In this document: positions 20,872 to 31,509 of the stretch, one piece after another | Numbering within the stretch: the stretch's first letter is position 1 | How the letters are laid out: each line of letters starts with the position of its first letter | NCBI GenBank assembly: GCA_003049465.1 | Contig: PYSS01000076.1 | Coordinates: 1-64,000 of the forward strand | From: Magnaporthiopsis rhizophila | Taxonomy: Eukaryota > Ascomycota > Sordariomycetes > Magnaporthales > Magnaporthaceae | Length of the DNA stretch: 64,000 nt | Direction of reading: 5' to 3' | Made by a program: the position numbers and the translations under genes | The notes under the pieces: generated by a model | The model's database searches: none | Told to the model about the DNA's origin: nothing | Seen by the model: only the letters and a program-made list of their open reading frames with translations

Positions 20872-21101
20872 GCGGCGGAAATCGAGAAGGGGGAACAACA
20901 GCCCCACCCCAAAAATAGCATATATTTGGCGTTAGGTTAGGTAGTCTGATTATCATGTCTTCCCTCACCAATATGCCTACCTCCTCTGCCGGGCGAACTT
21001 GATCTGATAAGATGAGATGAGATGAGATGGGTAGGATATGCCTGTAGTCCTGGCCAAGCTAGCCATTTCCCGTGCCTTCCCCAAGGGTGTCACCCAGCAT
21101 T

Positions 21102-21959
21102 TCACGCCGCCAGTCTGGACAGGATGCTAGCCTGATTCTCCGCATTGGCGGGCGGCGTTGTGTAGTTGGAAAACACATTTGAATCGTTAACCATCTGCGC
21201 GAACCACGTGAACCCAACCCCGGCCGCGCTGAGCTTGCGCAGCTCCGCCTCCAGCTGGGCCAGGGTGCCGTCAAAGGTGTGGACGAGGATGGAGCTCTGG
21301 GCCGCGCGCCCGGCGGGGATGTTGTCCCTGATGGGATTTGCGCCCTGGTACGTGGCCCAGGTGCCCTCGAACACGATCACCGAAGCGTTGGCCAGGCCGA
21401 AGTAGGTCTCGACGTTCTGCGGCAACACGGCCTGGCCGACGTTGAGGAGCAGCGGTGCGGGAACCCCAAACCCGGCGACGGCGCGCGTGCGGTCGGCCAG
21501 CGAGCGCATGTACTCGGCGTCGGCGATGCGGCCCTCGGGCGGGTAGCTGAAGCCGCCCCGGTCGATGTTGTTGGGCGTCTCGTCGAAGAAGATGCCGGTC
21601 GGCGGCACCTTCCAGGCCGCCCAGCGCGTGACGTTGGCCACGACGACGTCCTGGCTTATGTTGCCGTAGCCCGTGTGCACGTAGCCGAGGGTGCGGGCGT
21701 TGGGCTCGGCGTTGAGCAGGCCGACGCCCGCGGCGAAGTTGACGTCGTCCGGCGTCGTGCCCGGCCCGCTGTCGTCGTTGATGATGACGTCGAACAGGAC
21801 ATTGCGGTGGCTGCGGATGGTGGACAGGAGAGACTGCCAATTCGACGCGTTGTCGTTGTACAACACGCTGGGGCGGACGTAGAGGGGGAGGCTGATGTTT
21901 GTGGCTGTGGCCAGGTGGGAGAGCCCCAGGGCTAGGGCTGGGAAAAGGAAGGACTTCAT
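21102..21959 (-). CDS. Spherulation-specific family 4 (spherulin 4) protein, secreted
   Basis: A single uninterrupted ORF of 285 residues starts at 21959 with a signal peptide (MKSFLFPALALGLSHLATA). The family pattern is clear: LPLYVRPS near residue 25, VIINDDSGPG near 60, LGYVHTGYGN near 92, GIFFDETPNN near 123, and HTFDGT and FTWFAQMVNDSN toward the C-terminus. Spherulin-4 family proteins were first described from Physarum spherules and are widespread in fungi as secreted proteins. They have a TIM-barrel-like fold related to glycoside hydrolases such as Ega3-type galactosaminidases, but the substrate of this member is unknown. The length is normal for the family and no lesion is seen. It converges with the flavoprotein gene, with only about 260 bp between the two stops. 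Confidence 0.9.
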   Translation of the reverse strand: MKSFLFPALALGLSHLATATNISLPLYVRPSVLYNDNASNWQSLLSTIRSHRNVLFDVIINDDSGPGTTPDDVNFAAGVGLLNAEPNARTLGYVHTGYGNISQDVVVANVTRWAAWKVPPTGIFFDETPNNIDRGGFSYPPEGRIADAEYMRSLADRTRAVAGFGVPAPLLLNVGQAVLPQNVETYFGLANASVIVFEGTWATYQGANPIRDNIPAGRAAQSSILVHTFDGTLAQLEAELRKLSAAGVGFTWFAQMVNDSNVFSNYTTPPANAENQASILSRLAA

Positions 21960-22906
21960 TTTGACAAATCTGTGCTCAGGACGACTTGGAAGAGGGACTT
22001 GGTGATCCTCGATGAATCTCTGCCTCCTATATCTTCGTTGGCTGTTGATGGCGAATCTTCATGAGAACCAGAGTGCATTCTGGGAATTTTTATATACGCT
22101 TCTTCGGCCGCGCGTGATGTCATTGACAATATCTGTTGCAAATCGCATCAGCGCCACTTTGGAGTGTTGCTGACGTTCCCCAGAATTATGCCGTGGAGCA
22201 GCAGCCTCATGACCGCGATTATGCGGAGCCTCGCCAAGTTATCCAAGCCAAAAGATCACGTCGGTCCGTCAGGCTGTAGTCACACAGCTATAGACCTTAT
22301 GGTAAGGCTGAGAGGATGGTATCCTGGTATCATAGCCAGGCAGCATACAGACCCGGAGCACCGGTCCGTGATCATCATGGTGCTGACACCTACCACGTTT
22401 CCAAACACGCGGGTAGTGTTGGACTGGGACCGTGGTCACCAAGAAATACGACTAAGGATGGCGATTAGTGAGCCTGGCGGTGGAAAAGCCCACCACGTGC
22501 GACGGAAAGGCTGGGTAAACGTCGTTGACCCATGAAATGCGATGTGATGCGATATTAAGTCCGAGGCTGACGTGATGTGATTGTGAAAGGCACCGTTCAT
22601 GGACGGCTTAATGGGGCTCCATATTGCGGCCTGATATCTAGAGCATCGCATATGCCCTAATCTGGAGACTAACATGACATGAAAGGTGCTTCGACTCCAT
22701 GCTGACGATATGGGCAGCAAACCACACTGTGCAGTGCAAATGAATGTGACTGCAGTCATCACAAGACCGACACGACGACAACCTGGACCAGGGTGGCAGC
22801 TGGGCAGTATTCCGAAGAAATTTATCTCCCAAAGAAGACCGGCTGGAGCACCTTGGACGGACGGTGACATCTCGCCGCAGCGGGCTTGGGCTCCCTTAGC
22901 CTCGGC
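21960..22906. other. Intergenic region between spherulin-4 and DUF4419 genes
   Basis: The left part is the promoter of the minus-strand spherulin-4 gene; the right part is downstream of the DUF4419 gene. Short overlapping frames show no protein-like content and I see no RNA gene. Confidence 0.45.
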
Positions 22907-24058
22907 CTACTTTTGATTCTTGAAGATCCACCAGCCGGCGACCGGTTGGATCGTGTTCAGCACGACAGCGTCTGCGCCCTGAGGCGCCTGGGACTCGCGA
23001 GGTCCCGCCGAGGCGGCAATGCCGACGGAGCCCGCCATCATGGTCGCCTCGTAGACGTCGTCGTCGTCGGTAACCGTGACCGGCACAGACGCGCAGCCGC
23101 TGGTGATCTTGTCGATGTCGAGATGCGGGAACGACAAGTCCTCCTCCTCCTTCTTGTCACCGTCTGCCGAAACGCCGGCGGTGCGCCGCATAAAGGCGAA
23201 CGGGGCGCTGTCCTGGCTGCGATCCTTGGCCCTGCCCTTCTCGTCCCAGAAGCAGAAGACGGTGAGCCAGCCGGTGAGGTAGTCGGTGCCGCTGCCCATA
23301 GAGTGGTGGCTCACGATCTTGTTCCAGAAGCGGACGACGGCCGGGCTCTCGGGCTGCTCGAACGTCAGGACCATGTGCCGGAGCACGGGACGGAGCAGCC
23401 GGGCGAACATCGCGGGCTCCATGCCGAGGGACTCGAGCTTGTCGACGCGCGCCAGCAGCTTCTGCCAGTCGGCGACCTCGCCGAGCAGCGTGACGGACGG
23501 GATGCCGCAGCACAGCACGAAGCCGTAGCTGAAGAACTTTTGCATGGCGCCCATGAAGAGGACGGCGCCCACGACCCGGTCGTTGTCGGTGGTCGTGCTG
23601 AAGTCGGGCATGACCCAGTCGCGCAGCTCCGGGTCCTTGACGTTGTCGGAGATGGCGTCGGCCATCCGCAGCGCCAGCGCGCCGAAGGAGTTCGCTTTGG
23701 TCTCGAGCTTCTTCTGGCCCTCGTGGTCGACGAGGAGGGAGCGCAGCTCCTCGGCGTGGCCGTTGATGAAGAAGCTGATCTGGGTCAGGATGGCGAACCA
23801 GACGTCGTCCGGTCGGAGCACGAGGTGATGGTGCGTGCAGTAGGCGTGGTAGGCCGCCCAGACGAAGCCATTCTTGGACGCCGACACATGAGCGGCCTGG
23901 AGTCCCGACTCCACGGAGAAGCCGCTCTGCAGAACCAGATCAGACGAGCCTCGGGGCGCACCGGATGAGGCTTTCTCGAGCAATTGGCCGGGCGAGGTGA
24001 TCTTGGGCTCGGTCCAGGCCTCTGGCTTCGTACGGGCGATGTTGGCGGTGACGGGCAT
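22907..24058 (-). CDS. DUF4419 domain protein
   Basis: An intronless ORF of 383 residues begins at the ATG 24058-24056 (MPVTANIARTK). An in-frame extension upstream would only add Lys codons from the poly-A tract plus non-conserved residues, so the internal ATG is preferred. The family signature runs HVSASKNGFVWAAYHAYCTHHHLVLRPDDVWFAIL near residue 50, then QISFFINGHAEELR, DWVMPDFSTTT, PSVTLLG and VDKLESLG, then the terminal HLDIDKITSG and a closing GWWIFK. DUF4419 proteins are abundant in filamentous fungi and their biochemical role is unknown. The start codon follows 27 consecutive A residues, which is most unusual (see separate entry). Confidence 0.88.
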   Translation of the reverse strand: MPVTANIARTKPEAWTEPKITSPGQLLEKASSGAPRGSSDLVLQSGFSVESGLQAAHVSASKNGFVWAAYHAYCTHHHLVLRPDDVWFAILTQISFFINGHAEELRSLLVDHEGQKKLETKANSFGALALRMADAISDNVKDPELRDWVMPDFSTTTDNDRVVGAVLFMGAMQKFFSYGFVLCCGIPSVTLLGEVADWQKLLARVDKLESLGMEPAMFARLLRPVLRHMVLTFEQPESPAVVRFWNKIVSHHSMGSGTDYLTGWLTVFCFWDEKGRAKDRSQDSAPFAFMRRTAGVSADGDKKEEEDLSFPHLDIDKITSGCASVPVTVTDDDDVYEATMMAGSVGIAASAGPRESQAPQGADAVVLNTIQPVAGWWIFKNQK

Positions 24059-24085
24059 TTTTTTTTTTTTTTTTTTTTTTTTTTT
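24059..24085 (-). promoter_or_regulatory. 27-A tract immediately upstream of the DUF4419 start codon
   Basis: On the coding strand, A27 abuts the ATG with no spacer. If transcribed, the mRNA would have a poly(A) leader directly before its start codon. Short A tracts before AUG can bind poly(A)-binding protein and alter scanning in yeast; whether that happens here is inference. The run length may be affected by slippage in sequencing. Confidence 0.6.
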
Positions 24086-24848
24086 GTCGTGAGCTGATGA
24101 TTTGCCGGAATGGAAGTTTTTGAGATGAGTGATGAAGCTGTAGTGGAAATCGATGCCAAAGGACGTTTGGGTCAAGATGGGGTCGATCTAGGTAGGAGCT
24201 TAGGTAGACGAGCTGGACGAGCCCGATGCAAACGACGTTTGTAGGCGTGCGTACGTGGCCTGCCAACTTCCGCTTCTTGTAACTGGCGGTTGCCTGATTG
24301 CGGCTGTGTAACTTTGGAGAGGCCCAACTTAGGTCAGCCAAACGGCACGTTGGTAAGGTCCTTGGCAGCACCTTGGTGAGGTCATTGCAGCAAACCAGTC
24401 ACTGGTGTGGCCCGCACCAGTAAAAGGTGTACGAGACCTTGCAGCATCTACTAGAAGGTGCCTGCGTAGAGCCTTGGCTCTGGCTTTGAGGATGCTACCT
24501 ACCTAATTTGGTATATTTGGTACCATAAACACAATGAAGAGCTATGGCATACCACAGAGAGGTATTGTAACTCAGCCGCCACAAGACTCCAAGAAAACGC
24601 CAATGGCCAGACCCAAGAACATATGGACAGCAAGTAGACAATGACCCCAAAGCCACCATATGTGAAACACGCTGTATCCTTCACTTCCTCGCCAAGGGGA
24701 GATATGGCCGGGGTCCTCAAAAGACTTGGAAATCGATATCCGCTGGAGACGGGCGAGTGCGTTAGAGAAGACGGTGGTGTCGATCGCAGACAGATATTAG
24801 CCCCCGCTCATCAGGCTCGATGCTAGCAATCGGGAAATCGGGGTCATG
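24086..24848. other. Intergenic region upstream of DUF4419 gene / downstream of RPD3
   Basis: This contains the minus-strand promoter of the DUF4419 gene. Between about 24330 and 24480 there are repeated AAGGT/ACCTTG motifs (GGTAAGGTCCTTGGCAGCACC, GGTGAGGTC, AAAGGTGTACGAGACC, GAAGGTGCC). No gene is recognised. Confidence 0.4.
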
Positions 24849-27167
24849 CTAGGGCTCCTTCTCTCCTTTGTCTGGCTTATCTCCCTTTGTCTCCTTGTCG
24901 GTGCTTTCTGTAGCCTCGGTGCTCTTTTCGTCTTTGCCACCTTTGCCGGAGCCCACGCTGGCCGCTTCCTTGCCGTCTTTCTTTTCGGTCGCTGCGTCGG
25001 CTTCTGCGTTAGGTCCTTTGGCCGTGGCTTTGTCGTTCCCCATGTCTGCGGCACCGTCAGTCGACGCGGGCGGGCCGCCGTTGCTCTTCTTGGGTGAGGA
25101 TGGTGGGGTCTTCTCGGGTGCCTCCTCCTTGATTTCGGCATCCTGTTCACCAGCTTTTTCTGACTCCTTCTGTAGGGGCTCGACTGGTTGTGGCTTGTCA
25201 TCTGTCGAATCGACCATCTCCACATCCTCAGTCTCGGCCGGGGGCTGAGCCTCCGAATCACCTCCCGTCTTCTTCTTAGCCGCCTCTTCCGCATTAGTGG
25301 CCTCCAGAGGTTCTGCATCCTCCATGACCGTATCATCCTCGTCCCGTGTGCGCCCCTTGGAGGCGCGTAGGTGCGGGGCAGGGGCTACCTTGCCTAGCTC
25401 CGTGTCAAAGTCGGCCTGTGCGTGTGGGTTCTTGTGATTCATGATGGAGGGTCGTCGCTTTGCTGCCGCTGAGACGCCGTTGGCATGAGCCATCTCTTCG
25501 TCGTCGCTGTCTTCGAACTCGTCCTGCCGCGCCACGCTCTTCTCCCACTGCCTCTGTGTGACGCGGACGTCGGGGTTCTCGTCTTGGTCGAGATCGTCTA
25601 GCTCCGCCTCCTCCTCGTCTGTCATACCCATGCTGGCTCTTGGGATATCCTGCATCTGCACCGAAGGTACCGGAGCAGTCTTTCGGAGGTTCTCGATGAC
25701 GGAGATCTTGATCTTCTCCAGGTACTCGTTGCTGTTGGCGTTCTCCATGTTGGACGCCCGAACATCCAGCTCGTAATCCGGGCCATAATACTGCCGAGCG
25801 GGAGGACAGGTTAGCAGCGGCGCAAGATGGGGCGGAGGTGGTATCTCATCTCACTTCGTAGTACTCATTGTACGGCAGTTCCCTCGACATTTCGACCCCG
25901 ACAAGGCGGCCCGTCTCGTAGGCCCACGTGCGCGCCACATTGCGCATGGTATATCCTCCTCCTCCTAGGACCAAGGTGGGGAGACCAAAGCCGCGCACAA
26001 AGTCTACACAGTTGGCGTGACCACGCATGCTCAGGTTGAAGCAGCCCAAACGATCGCCGGAGAGACTATCGCTACCGCACTGGAGGACGACGGCTTCGGG
26101 CTGGAAGTACTTCATAACGGCGTCGATGACGGGCTCGAAGATCTTCTTGTACGACTCGTCGTCGATGCCATCCCTGAGAGGGAAGTTGACGGCATAATGC
26201 TTTCCGGGACCGATTCCGATGTCGCGCAGCTCGCCGGTTCCGGGGAAGTACTCTCCATACTTGTGAAACGATACTGTCATGACACGGTCGGTAGTGTAAA
26301 AGGCCTCCTCGACGCCGTCGCCGTGATGGACGTCGATGTCGATGTACAGGACGCGCTTCTTGAAGCGCAGTAGCTCGATAATGGCAAGCACGATATCTGC
26401 AAGAAGCACGAGGGGTCAGTTTGTCGCATCCGACTGCTCGAGGGCAGCCCCGCCCCCGCTCAGAAATGCCAACCACGACGCACCGTTGACGTAGCAAAAC
26501 CCGCTCGCTTCGCTCTTCTTGGCGTGATGGAGGCCGCCAGCCCAGTTTACGGCGATGTCGCACTTGGCGCGGTTAAGGCGCGCGGCGCCCTCCATGCTGC
26601 CGCCCGCGCTGATGCCGCAGAATTCGAACAGGCCATCGAAGACGGGGCAGTCGTCGCCGACATTGTATTTGCTCTGCTCTTTGACGTAGCCATCCATATT
26701 ATCGGGAGTGACTCGCTGGAGGAACTCGATGTACTCGTCTGTGTGGAACTGGGTCATCTCGGTGAAGACGGCGGGTTTGGCGCGCTGGTCGCGAAAGGAA
26801 CTGTCTGTCAGCGCCGTGAATCTCCGGCGCAGGCCGTATACCTGCCCTCCCCTCGAATTCCGAGAGCACCATCCGCGACCAAGGAGACCCCACGAAAGGG
26901 AGCCTGGACGATCTAGCGGGGAGGACCAAGAGCATGAGCACGTACATAGACTTCAAGGAACTTGTAGACGCCATAGTTCATAACCAGGCTGTGGGCAAGT
27001 CGAATGCGGTGCGGCTTCATGGGATGGCCGGTGACGTAGGCATAGTTGCCAATGTCCGAGTCGTAGAAGTAGGCGACACGCTTCTTGTCCGTGTTCACGA
27101 CCTTGTAATGCAGCGGGGCGTCAGCGCCGCCCGAGGGCGACAGCTCCCACCTGTCCGAGGCGTCCAT
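24849..27167 (-). CDS. rpd3: Class I histone deacetylase, RPD3/RpdA type
   Basis: Exons 27167-26946, 26784-26484, 26396-25855 and 25790-24849 join in frame to 668 residues. The catalytic domain (to about residue 400) shows [59 protein letters not shown] across a splice, YIDIDVHHGDGVEEAF with the zinc-ligand Asp/His, CGSDSLSGDRLGCFNLS and LVLGGGGYTMRNVARTWAYET. The long C-terminal tail is acidic and Lys-rich (EEEAELDDLDQDENPDVRVTQ, DSDDEE, many EK/KD pairs), like the extended tail of RpdA orthologues in filamentous fungi. It removes acetyl groups from histones as part of Sin3/Rpd3-type repressor complexes in the nucleus. The gene is intact, and is divergently arranged with RPN11 over about 830 bp. 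Confidence 0.95.
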
Positions 27168-27994
27168 TGAAGGAGGGAATTCAGAGCGCAAACCGAATAA
27201 GGGATGATTGCTATGATTGCCGAGAAGGAACGGGGTGTGGCCGCGGAGCGCTTCCTCCTCGACCTGGCAGGTGTGGGGGAGAGAACGCGGCTGGCGGCGG
27301 CGGATGTGCAATCGAGCTTGAAGCTCGAGGGTGTCCACCATTCGGCCCACCTTTTGAAGTCCCGGTCTAGTCGTGCTTGGCCTAGCGCGACCAGGGCAGC
27401 CCTAGCTCATGCTGACGGCGCGGCCAAGCCACCTGTGGCAATCAATTTCCAGTTGCGCCCGCCAAAAAAAAGAGTGGACTGCAAAGGGCAATCCCCGCCT
27501 GTGATTCCCGGTCAGATATATCCCTAGCAAGAGGTGAGAAAAAAAAAACCACCGGTTTTCTAAAGCCCAACTGCAGTTTTCCTCCAAAGTGCTGGCTTTG
27601 TACTGTTTAAACCAAGCTGTTTTGTGTTGGCTGCAGTGGTATTGGGACCAATTTTTCGCTGTCTAGGTAGTTTTTTTCTTTGGCGGGCCGGACTCATACA
27701 CCAGCCAAAATACACCAGCCACTTTCAGGAAGTGGCCCAAGCTCAAGCAAGGCTTGTCCCCACCGCCAGGCTGCGGTGCAGCTGCGTCAACACCGGATCA
27801 AGCACTCGTTTTGCGCGTTCTTTGGCAAACACCACCGCTTCAAACCCTCTGCGCCGGATTCCCGCGACGACCAAGCATACACGGACCGCTCCCTCCTTCC
27901 GACATAACAATCCCGACCGTCGGAACGGCCCTGCCCCGGGATCTTGATCAACCTATCCGTCTCCTCCCCCACTTCGCCAGCCCCCGACGTCAAG
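27168..27994. promoter_or_regulatory. Shared divergent promoter region of RPD3 and RPN11
   Basis: An 827-bp interval lies between two start codons pointing apart (27167 minus, 27995 plus). It has no protein-like ORF. A/T stretches occur near 27460-27560 and 27670; specific factor sites cannot be claimed from sight. Confidence 0.5.
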
Positions 27995-29212
27995 ATGGAC
28001 CGCTTCCGAAGCATGCTGAGCGTGGGCGGCATGGGCGGCGCCGCCCCAGGAACCGTGAGCCTTCGCCGTTTTACGCTTTAACACCCGAGCCCGTTCTCGA
28101 ACATGTGTTTTCTATGCTTCATTTCGGGATACCGCCCTGATTGCTGACAACGCACCTCGCAGGACAACACGAACCTGATCGACAACTCCGAGACCGTCTA
28201 TATCTCCTCCCTCGCCCTCCTCAAGATGCTGCGACACGGCCGGGCGGGTGTGCCCATGGAGGTCATGGGTCTCATGCTGGGAGAGTTCGTCGACGAGTTC
28301 ACAGTCCGCGTGGTGGACGTCTTCGCCATGCCGCAAAGCGGTACCGGCGTTAGTGTCGAGGCCGTCGATCCGGTATTCCAGATGAAGATGATGGACATGC
28401 TTCGGCAAACAGGAAGGTGTGTGGCGACTCTCCGAGTGCTAGTGAATACTTAGTGCTTGGCAACGCGCTATATCGCCGCGACATGCCCAACAGCAACTGA
28501 CGAACCAAACCCCGCTCGCAGGCCCGAGTCTGTCGTTGGATGGTACCACTCGCATCCCGGTTTTGGCTGCTGGCTATCGTCGGTCGATATAAACACGCAA
28601 CAGTCCTTCGAGCAGCTGACACCCCGCGCCGTCGCCGTAGTCGTTGACCCGATCCAGTCTGTCAAGGGCAAGGTTGTCATCGACGCCTTTCGCCTGATCA
28701 ACCCCCAGTCGCTGATGCTCGGCCAGGAGCCTCGCCAAAGCACGTCGAACTTGGGGCACCTCAACAAGCCGTCCATACAGGCATTGATCCACGGCCTGAA
28801 CCGCCACTACTACTCTATCGGCATCAATTATAGGAAAACGGCGCTCGAGGAGAACATGCTCATGAACCTGCACAAGCAGGTCTGGACCGAAGCACTGCAG
28901 ATGGACGACTTCCGCGCCGAGGGCCAGCGCAACAAGGAGCGCCTTGAGCGTCTTGTCACCCTGGCCGAGGGATACGAGAAGCGCGTCAAGGAGGAGACGG
29001 AGCTGACCAAGGACCAACTCAAGACGCGCTACGTCGGCAAGCTGGATCCGAAGAAGCATCTTGAGGACGTGGGCCAGCAGCTGATCGAAGACAACATCGT
29101 CGCTGTGTCGAGGCAGATGATCGACAAGGAGGCTACTATGCCCAAAAAGGACACCCCCTCCAACGGTCGCTCCGGCGGCGACGACGAGATGGAGGTCGAG
29201 GAGGAGCTATGA
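27995..29212 (+). CDS. rpn11: 26S proteasome regulatory subunit RPN11 (JAMM deubiquitinase)
   Basis: Exons 27995-28054, 28163-28416 and 28522-29212 (donors GTGAGC and GTGTGT, both acceptors CGCAG) give 334 residues, the usual length. The MPN+ domain is complete: the upstream catalytic Glu in MGLMLGEFVDEF, then the metal-binding motif HSHPGFGCWLSSVD with His114, His116 and Asp127. Downstream are VVVDPIQSVKGKVVIDAFR, the insert NHYYSIGINYRK-like segment (NRHYYSIGINYRK) and the C-terminal helix LIEDNIVAVSRQM. RPN11 removes ubiquitin chains from substrates as they enter the 26S proteasome, acting as a heterodimer with RPN8 in the lid. It is essential in all eukaryotes examined, so an intact copy argues against generally poor sequence quality in this part of the window. 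Confidence 0.97.
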
Positions 29213-29895
29213 TTTACGTGATCCGTCATTGGTCACGGGTCTGTCCCGTTTGCCTTAACGGAGAGGGGAGCCGGACCTCACTCTCAAGGGCTCCTTTAGC
29301 AATGCTCCAGGCCGAGAGCGGCACTGGCCTGGCTTGCCTGTACTAGTAGGGCGGGCGGCGTTAGGCTGGATTAAAGACAAGCACATTAGATAAGAGGCGA
29401 CGTGCCTTATATCGGACTTCCCTTGAGTGACTTTCGTCAGATGTCGCTATCACCATGATGGCCAACGGAGGGGGGTCTCATGTGGGCAACTCACATTCCG
29501 GCTTCGAAGCCACCACAACTATCACCCCACCCACTCGCCATACAAAGAACTAACAAGACAACAGTAATGACGAGAGTGTTCCGGTAGTCTTTGTTTAGGT
29601 CATTCCATCGATACCCTTTATAGCCTTGGCGGACCTTCGGGCCACATCGAAACAAAGAGTCCACAATAGACGGCATTCGAGACAACCCATTGTCAGGTTG
29701 AAGTCCAGAGCTTTGCGGATACTATATTACTGGCCGTCCCTGTCACTTCTTTCCCCGATTTCCTCGCTCCGATCATATTTGCCCCTTTGACATACGGAGC
29801 TTGCATACGCACCTCTCGCAGCCAGCCATCCCGCCTTCCAGCCGAGATACAGAATCGAGAACACAAACGACTCCAGACTCGCTGATGAGCCTTGA
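29213..29895. other. Intergenic region between RPN11 and the 537-residue gene
   Basis: RPN11's 3' end and the promoter of the next plus-strand gene. No gene is recognised. The last bases before 29896 form one arm of the start-codon hairpin described separately. Confidence 0.45.
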
Positions 29896-29908
29896 ATGGC
29901 TCATCAGC
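29881..29908 (+). promoter_or_regulatory. 11-bp hairpin enclosing the start codon, with overlapping upstream ATG
   Basis: GCTGATGAGCC (29881-29891) and GGCTCATCAGC (29898-29908) are perfect reverse complements around a 6-nt loop TTGAAT. The predicted start ATG (29896-29898) begins in the loop and its G is the first base of the 3' arm. A second ATG at 29885, in the 5' arm, is out of frame and opens a short ORF that runs to about 30025. Such a layout could limit initiation; that is inference. Confidence 0.7.
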
Positions 29909-31509
29909 CTTCCCCGAAATCGACAGGGACCCGTAACAAGCACAGCTCGTTCAACCCGTTCGCCAAGCTGGTGTCTTGCTTCGGGTCCCGGTCATCGTCG
30001 GCCAGCAAAACACACACCAACATAAACAGCCGCCCATCTTCTACCCCATACCCGAGGCCTGCCTCCGTCGCCCAACCACCAGCCAGGAAGAGTGGCCGCC
30101 CGGCCTCGACTTCCAAGCCGACGAACCGTCTGCAGGTCGGACCCTCGAGCGTCCAAGCTTCCCATAACCAGCAAGCACAACGCTCCGAATCGCCGAGCAA
30201 AGCCCGCTACTCGAACTCTGGGACGTCCGAGAGCAGTAGCCGCCGCAGATCAATGAACGAGCAAGACCGACTCAACCGCCTGTCGCAGGAGTTGCTGACA
30301 CCAGACATCCTAGCAGAGACGCTCCACATCTTCGACCAGGCGATGCGGCACACGCCCTACGCCGTCAGCGGCATGTCGGCGCTGGCGGCATGGGGCTACA
30401 CGACCAAGTGCCCAAGGCACGTTTCCGTGGTCGTGCCTGCCTATTCCAAGGACACCATCCTGAGCTGGGCCAAGCCCGCCGGCTTCGAGACCTTCGCGTC
30501 GAGACCCGACCTCCTCGGCGTCCCCACGGCCGACGGCAAGTTCCGCCGCATCCGGCTCAAGTACATTGAGAGCTGCGACGACGACGGCTGGGGCGACTTC
30601 CGCTCCGTCCGCCTGCCCATCTTCATGCCCCCTGCGCTAGCCAACAGCAACAGAAGCACCGAGGAGGAGGACGTGACCGAGACGACGCCCGTGGTCCTGC
30701 AGCTCCCGACGCTGTTCAACCTCGCCGCCTGCTCCTTCGTGTCTGACGCGGCGCGGCGCTCCTCCAACATGCGCTCCAACATAGCCCGCGACATATTCTG
30801 GATCCTCGGGCGCATGGCCGACAGGGCGCCGGGCGAGGAGGGCACGGGCCCGCTGACCCCGGACGCGGCGGCGATGCTCACGGACAAGGACTTTTGGCGC
30901 GAGTTCACCTTTGCCTTCCCCAAGGCTCCGGGGCTCTTCATCAGGGCCGGCATGAGCTCCTCGCTGGTCGAGGAGATGACAGCCGAAGCCGAAGGCCGCC
31001 AGCCTCGTCGTCGCTCCGATGGTCGCCACCGTCAGCAGCAGGAGCAGGAGGAGTTGCCACCCCCGACTCCGCCGAAGGACGCGAAGTGGCAGCGTGCCCC
31101 ATTGCCCACGACCTCACAGCTTCCCCGGGACGACAGCCGCGCTTCCTGGCCGCATGCCAGCGGCAGGTACGAACCGTACCGCCCCGTTTCGGGATCACAC
31201 ACCGTGGACGGTAGAGTGAGCAACGTGACCGCCATCAACGCCCAGTCTGCCGCCGCTAACAGCAGCAGCACCGGCAAGAGGAGCAGGTACGCGGGTCTGT
31301 CAGCCGTCCCCGCCACCCTGCTGCCCTGCGGCGGCGGCGGTAACAACAGCGGCACCGGAGGTGGGGACTGGCTCACGGACTGGGGCCGGCAGCTGGGCCG
31401 GCAGGAGCCCGAGAAGAACGATCCAGAGTCCCGGCTCCAGCGCATTCGGGAGGAAATCACGCCGTGGAGGCTGAAGGAGGGCCGACAGAATCCCTACAGA
31501 GACGAGTGA
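29896..31509 (+). CDS. Unknown 537-residue protein with a conserved central domain
   Basis: Single-exon ORF. Residues 1-115 are Ser/Pro/Lys-rich and look disordered. Residues about 120-330 look folded: NRLSQELLTPDILAETLHIF, then PYAVSGMSALAAWGYTTKCP followed by HVSVVVPAYSKDTILSWAK, then FRRIRLKYIESCDDDGWGDF and LPTLFNLAACSFV. The 'SG.SALAAWG' plus 'VSVVVP' pattern resembles the start of minimal nucleotidyltransferase folds, but the Asp-x-Asp expected for catalysis is not seen, so this is only a suggestion. The C-terminal 200 residues are Gln/Arg/Gly-rich and end LQRIREEITPWRLKEGRQNP. Start choice is uncertain because of the hairpin and the overlapping upstream ATG; the next in-frame Met (MNEQDRLNRL, about 30253) would give just the folded part. 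Confidence 0.7.
   Translation: MAHQPSPKSTGTRNKHSSFNPFAKLVSCFGSRSSSASKTHTNINSRPSSTPYPRPASVAQPPARKSGRPASTSKPTNRLQVGPSSVQASHNQQAQRSESPSKARYSNSGTSESSSRRRSMNEQDRLNRLSQELLTPDILAETLHIFDQAMRHTPYAVSGMSALAAWGYTTKCPRHVSVVVPAYSKDTILSWAKPAGFETFASRPDLLGVPTADGKFRRIRLKYIESCDDDGWGDFRSVRLPIFMPPALANSNRSTEEEDVTETTPVVLQLPTLFNLAACSFVSDAARRSSNMRSNIARDIFWILGRMADRAPGEEGTGPLTPDAAAMLTDKDFWREFTFAFPKAPGLFIRAGMSSSLVEEMTAEAEGRQPRRRSDGRHRQQQEQEELPPPTPPKDAKWQRAPLPTTSQLPRDDSRASWPHASGRYEPYRPVSGSHTVDGRVSNVTAINAQSAAANSSSTGKRSRYAGLSAVPATLLPCGGGGNNSGTGGGDWLTDWGRQLGRQEPEKNDPESRLQRIREEITPWRLKEGRQNPYRDE

Noticed and set aside
15985..23000. A secondary-metabolite gene cluster joining the repeat precursor, flavoprotein, spherulin-4 and DUF4419 genes
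   Set aside because: No tailoring enzyme, transporter or regulator typical of RiPP clusters is present and spacing is large; proximity alone is not enough.
22886..23968. 360-codon plus-strand ORF opposite the DUF4419 gene
   Set aside because: It is antisense to a well-supported DUF4419 coding sequence in GC-rich DNA, where antisense frames stay open by composition.
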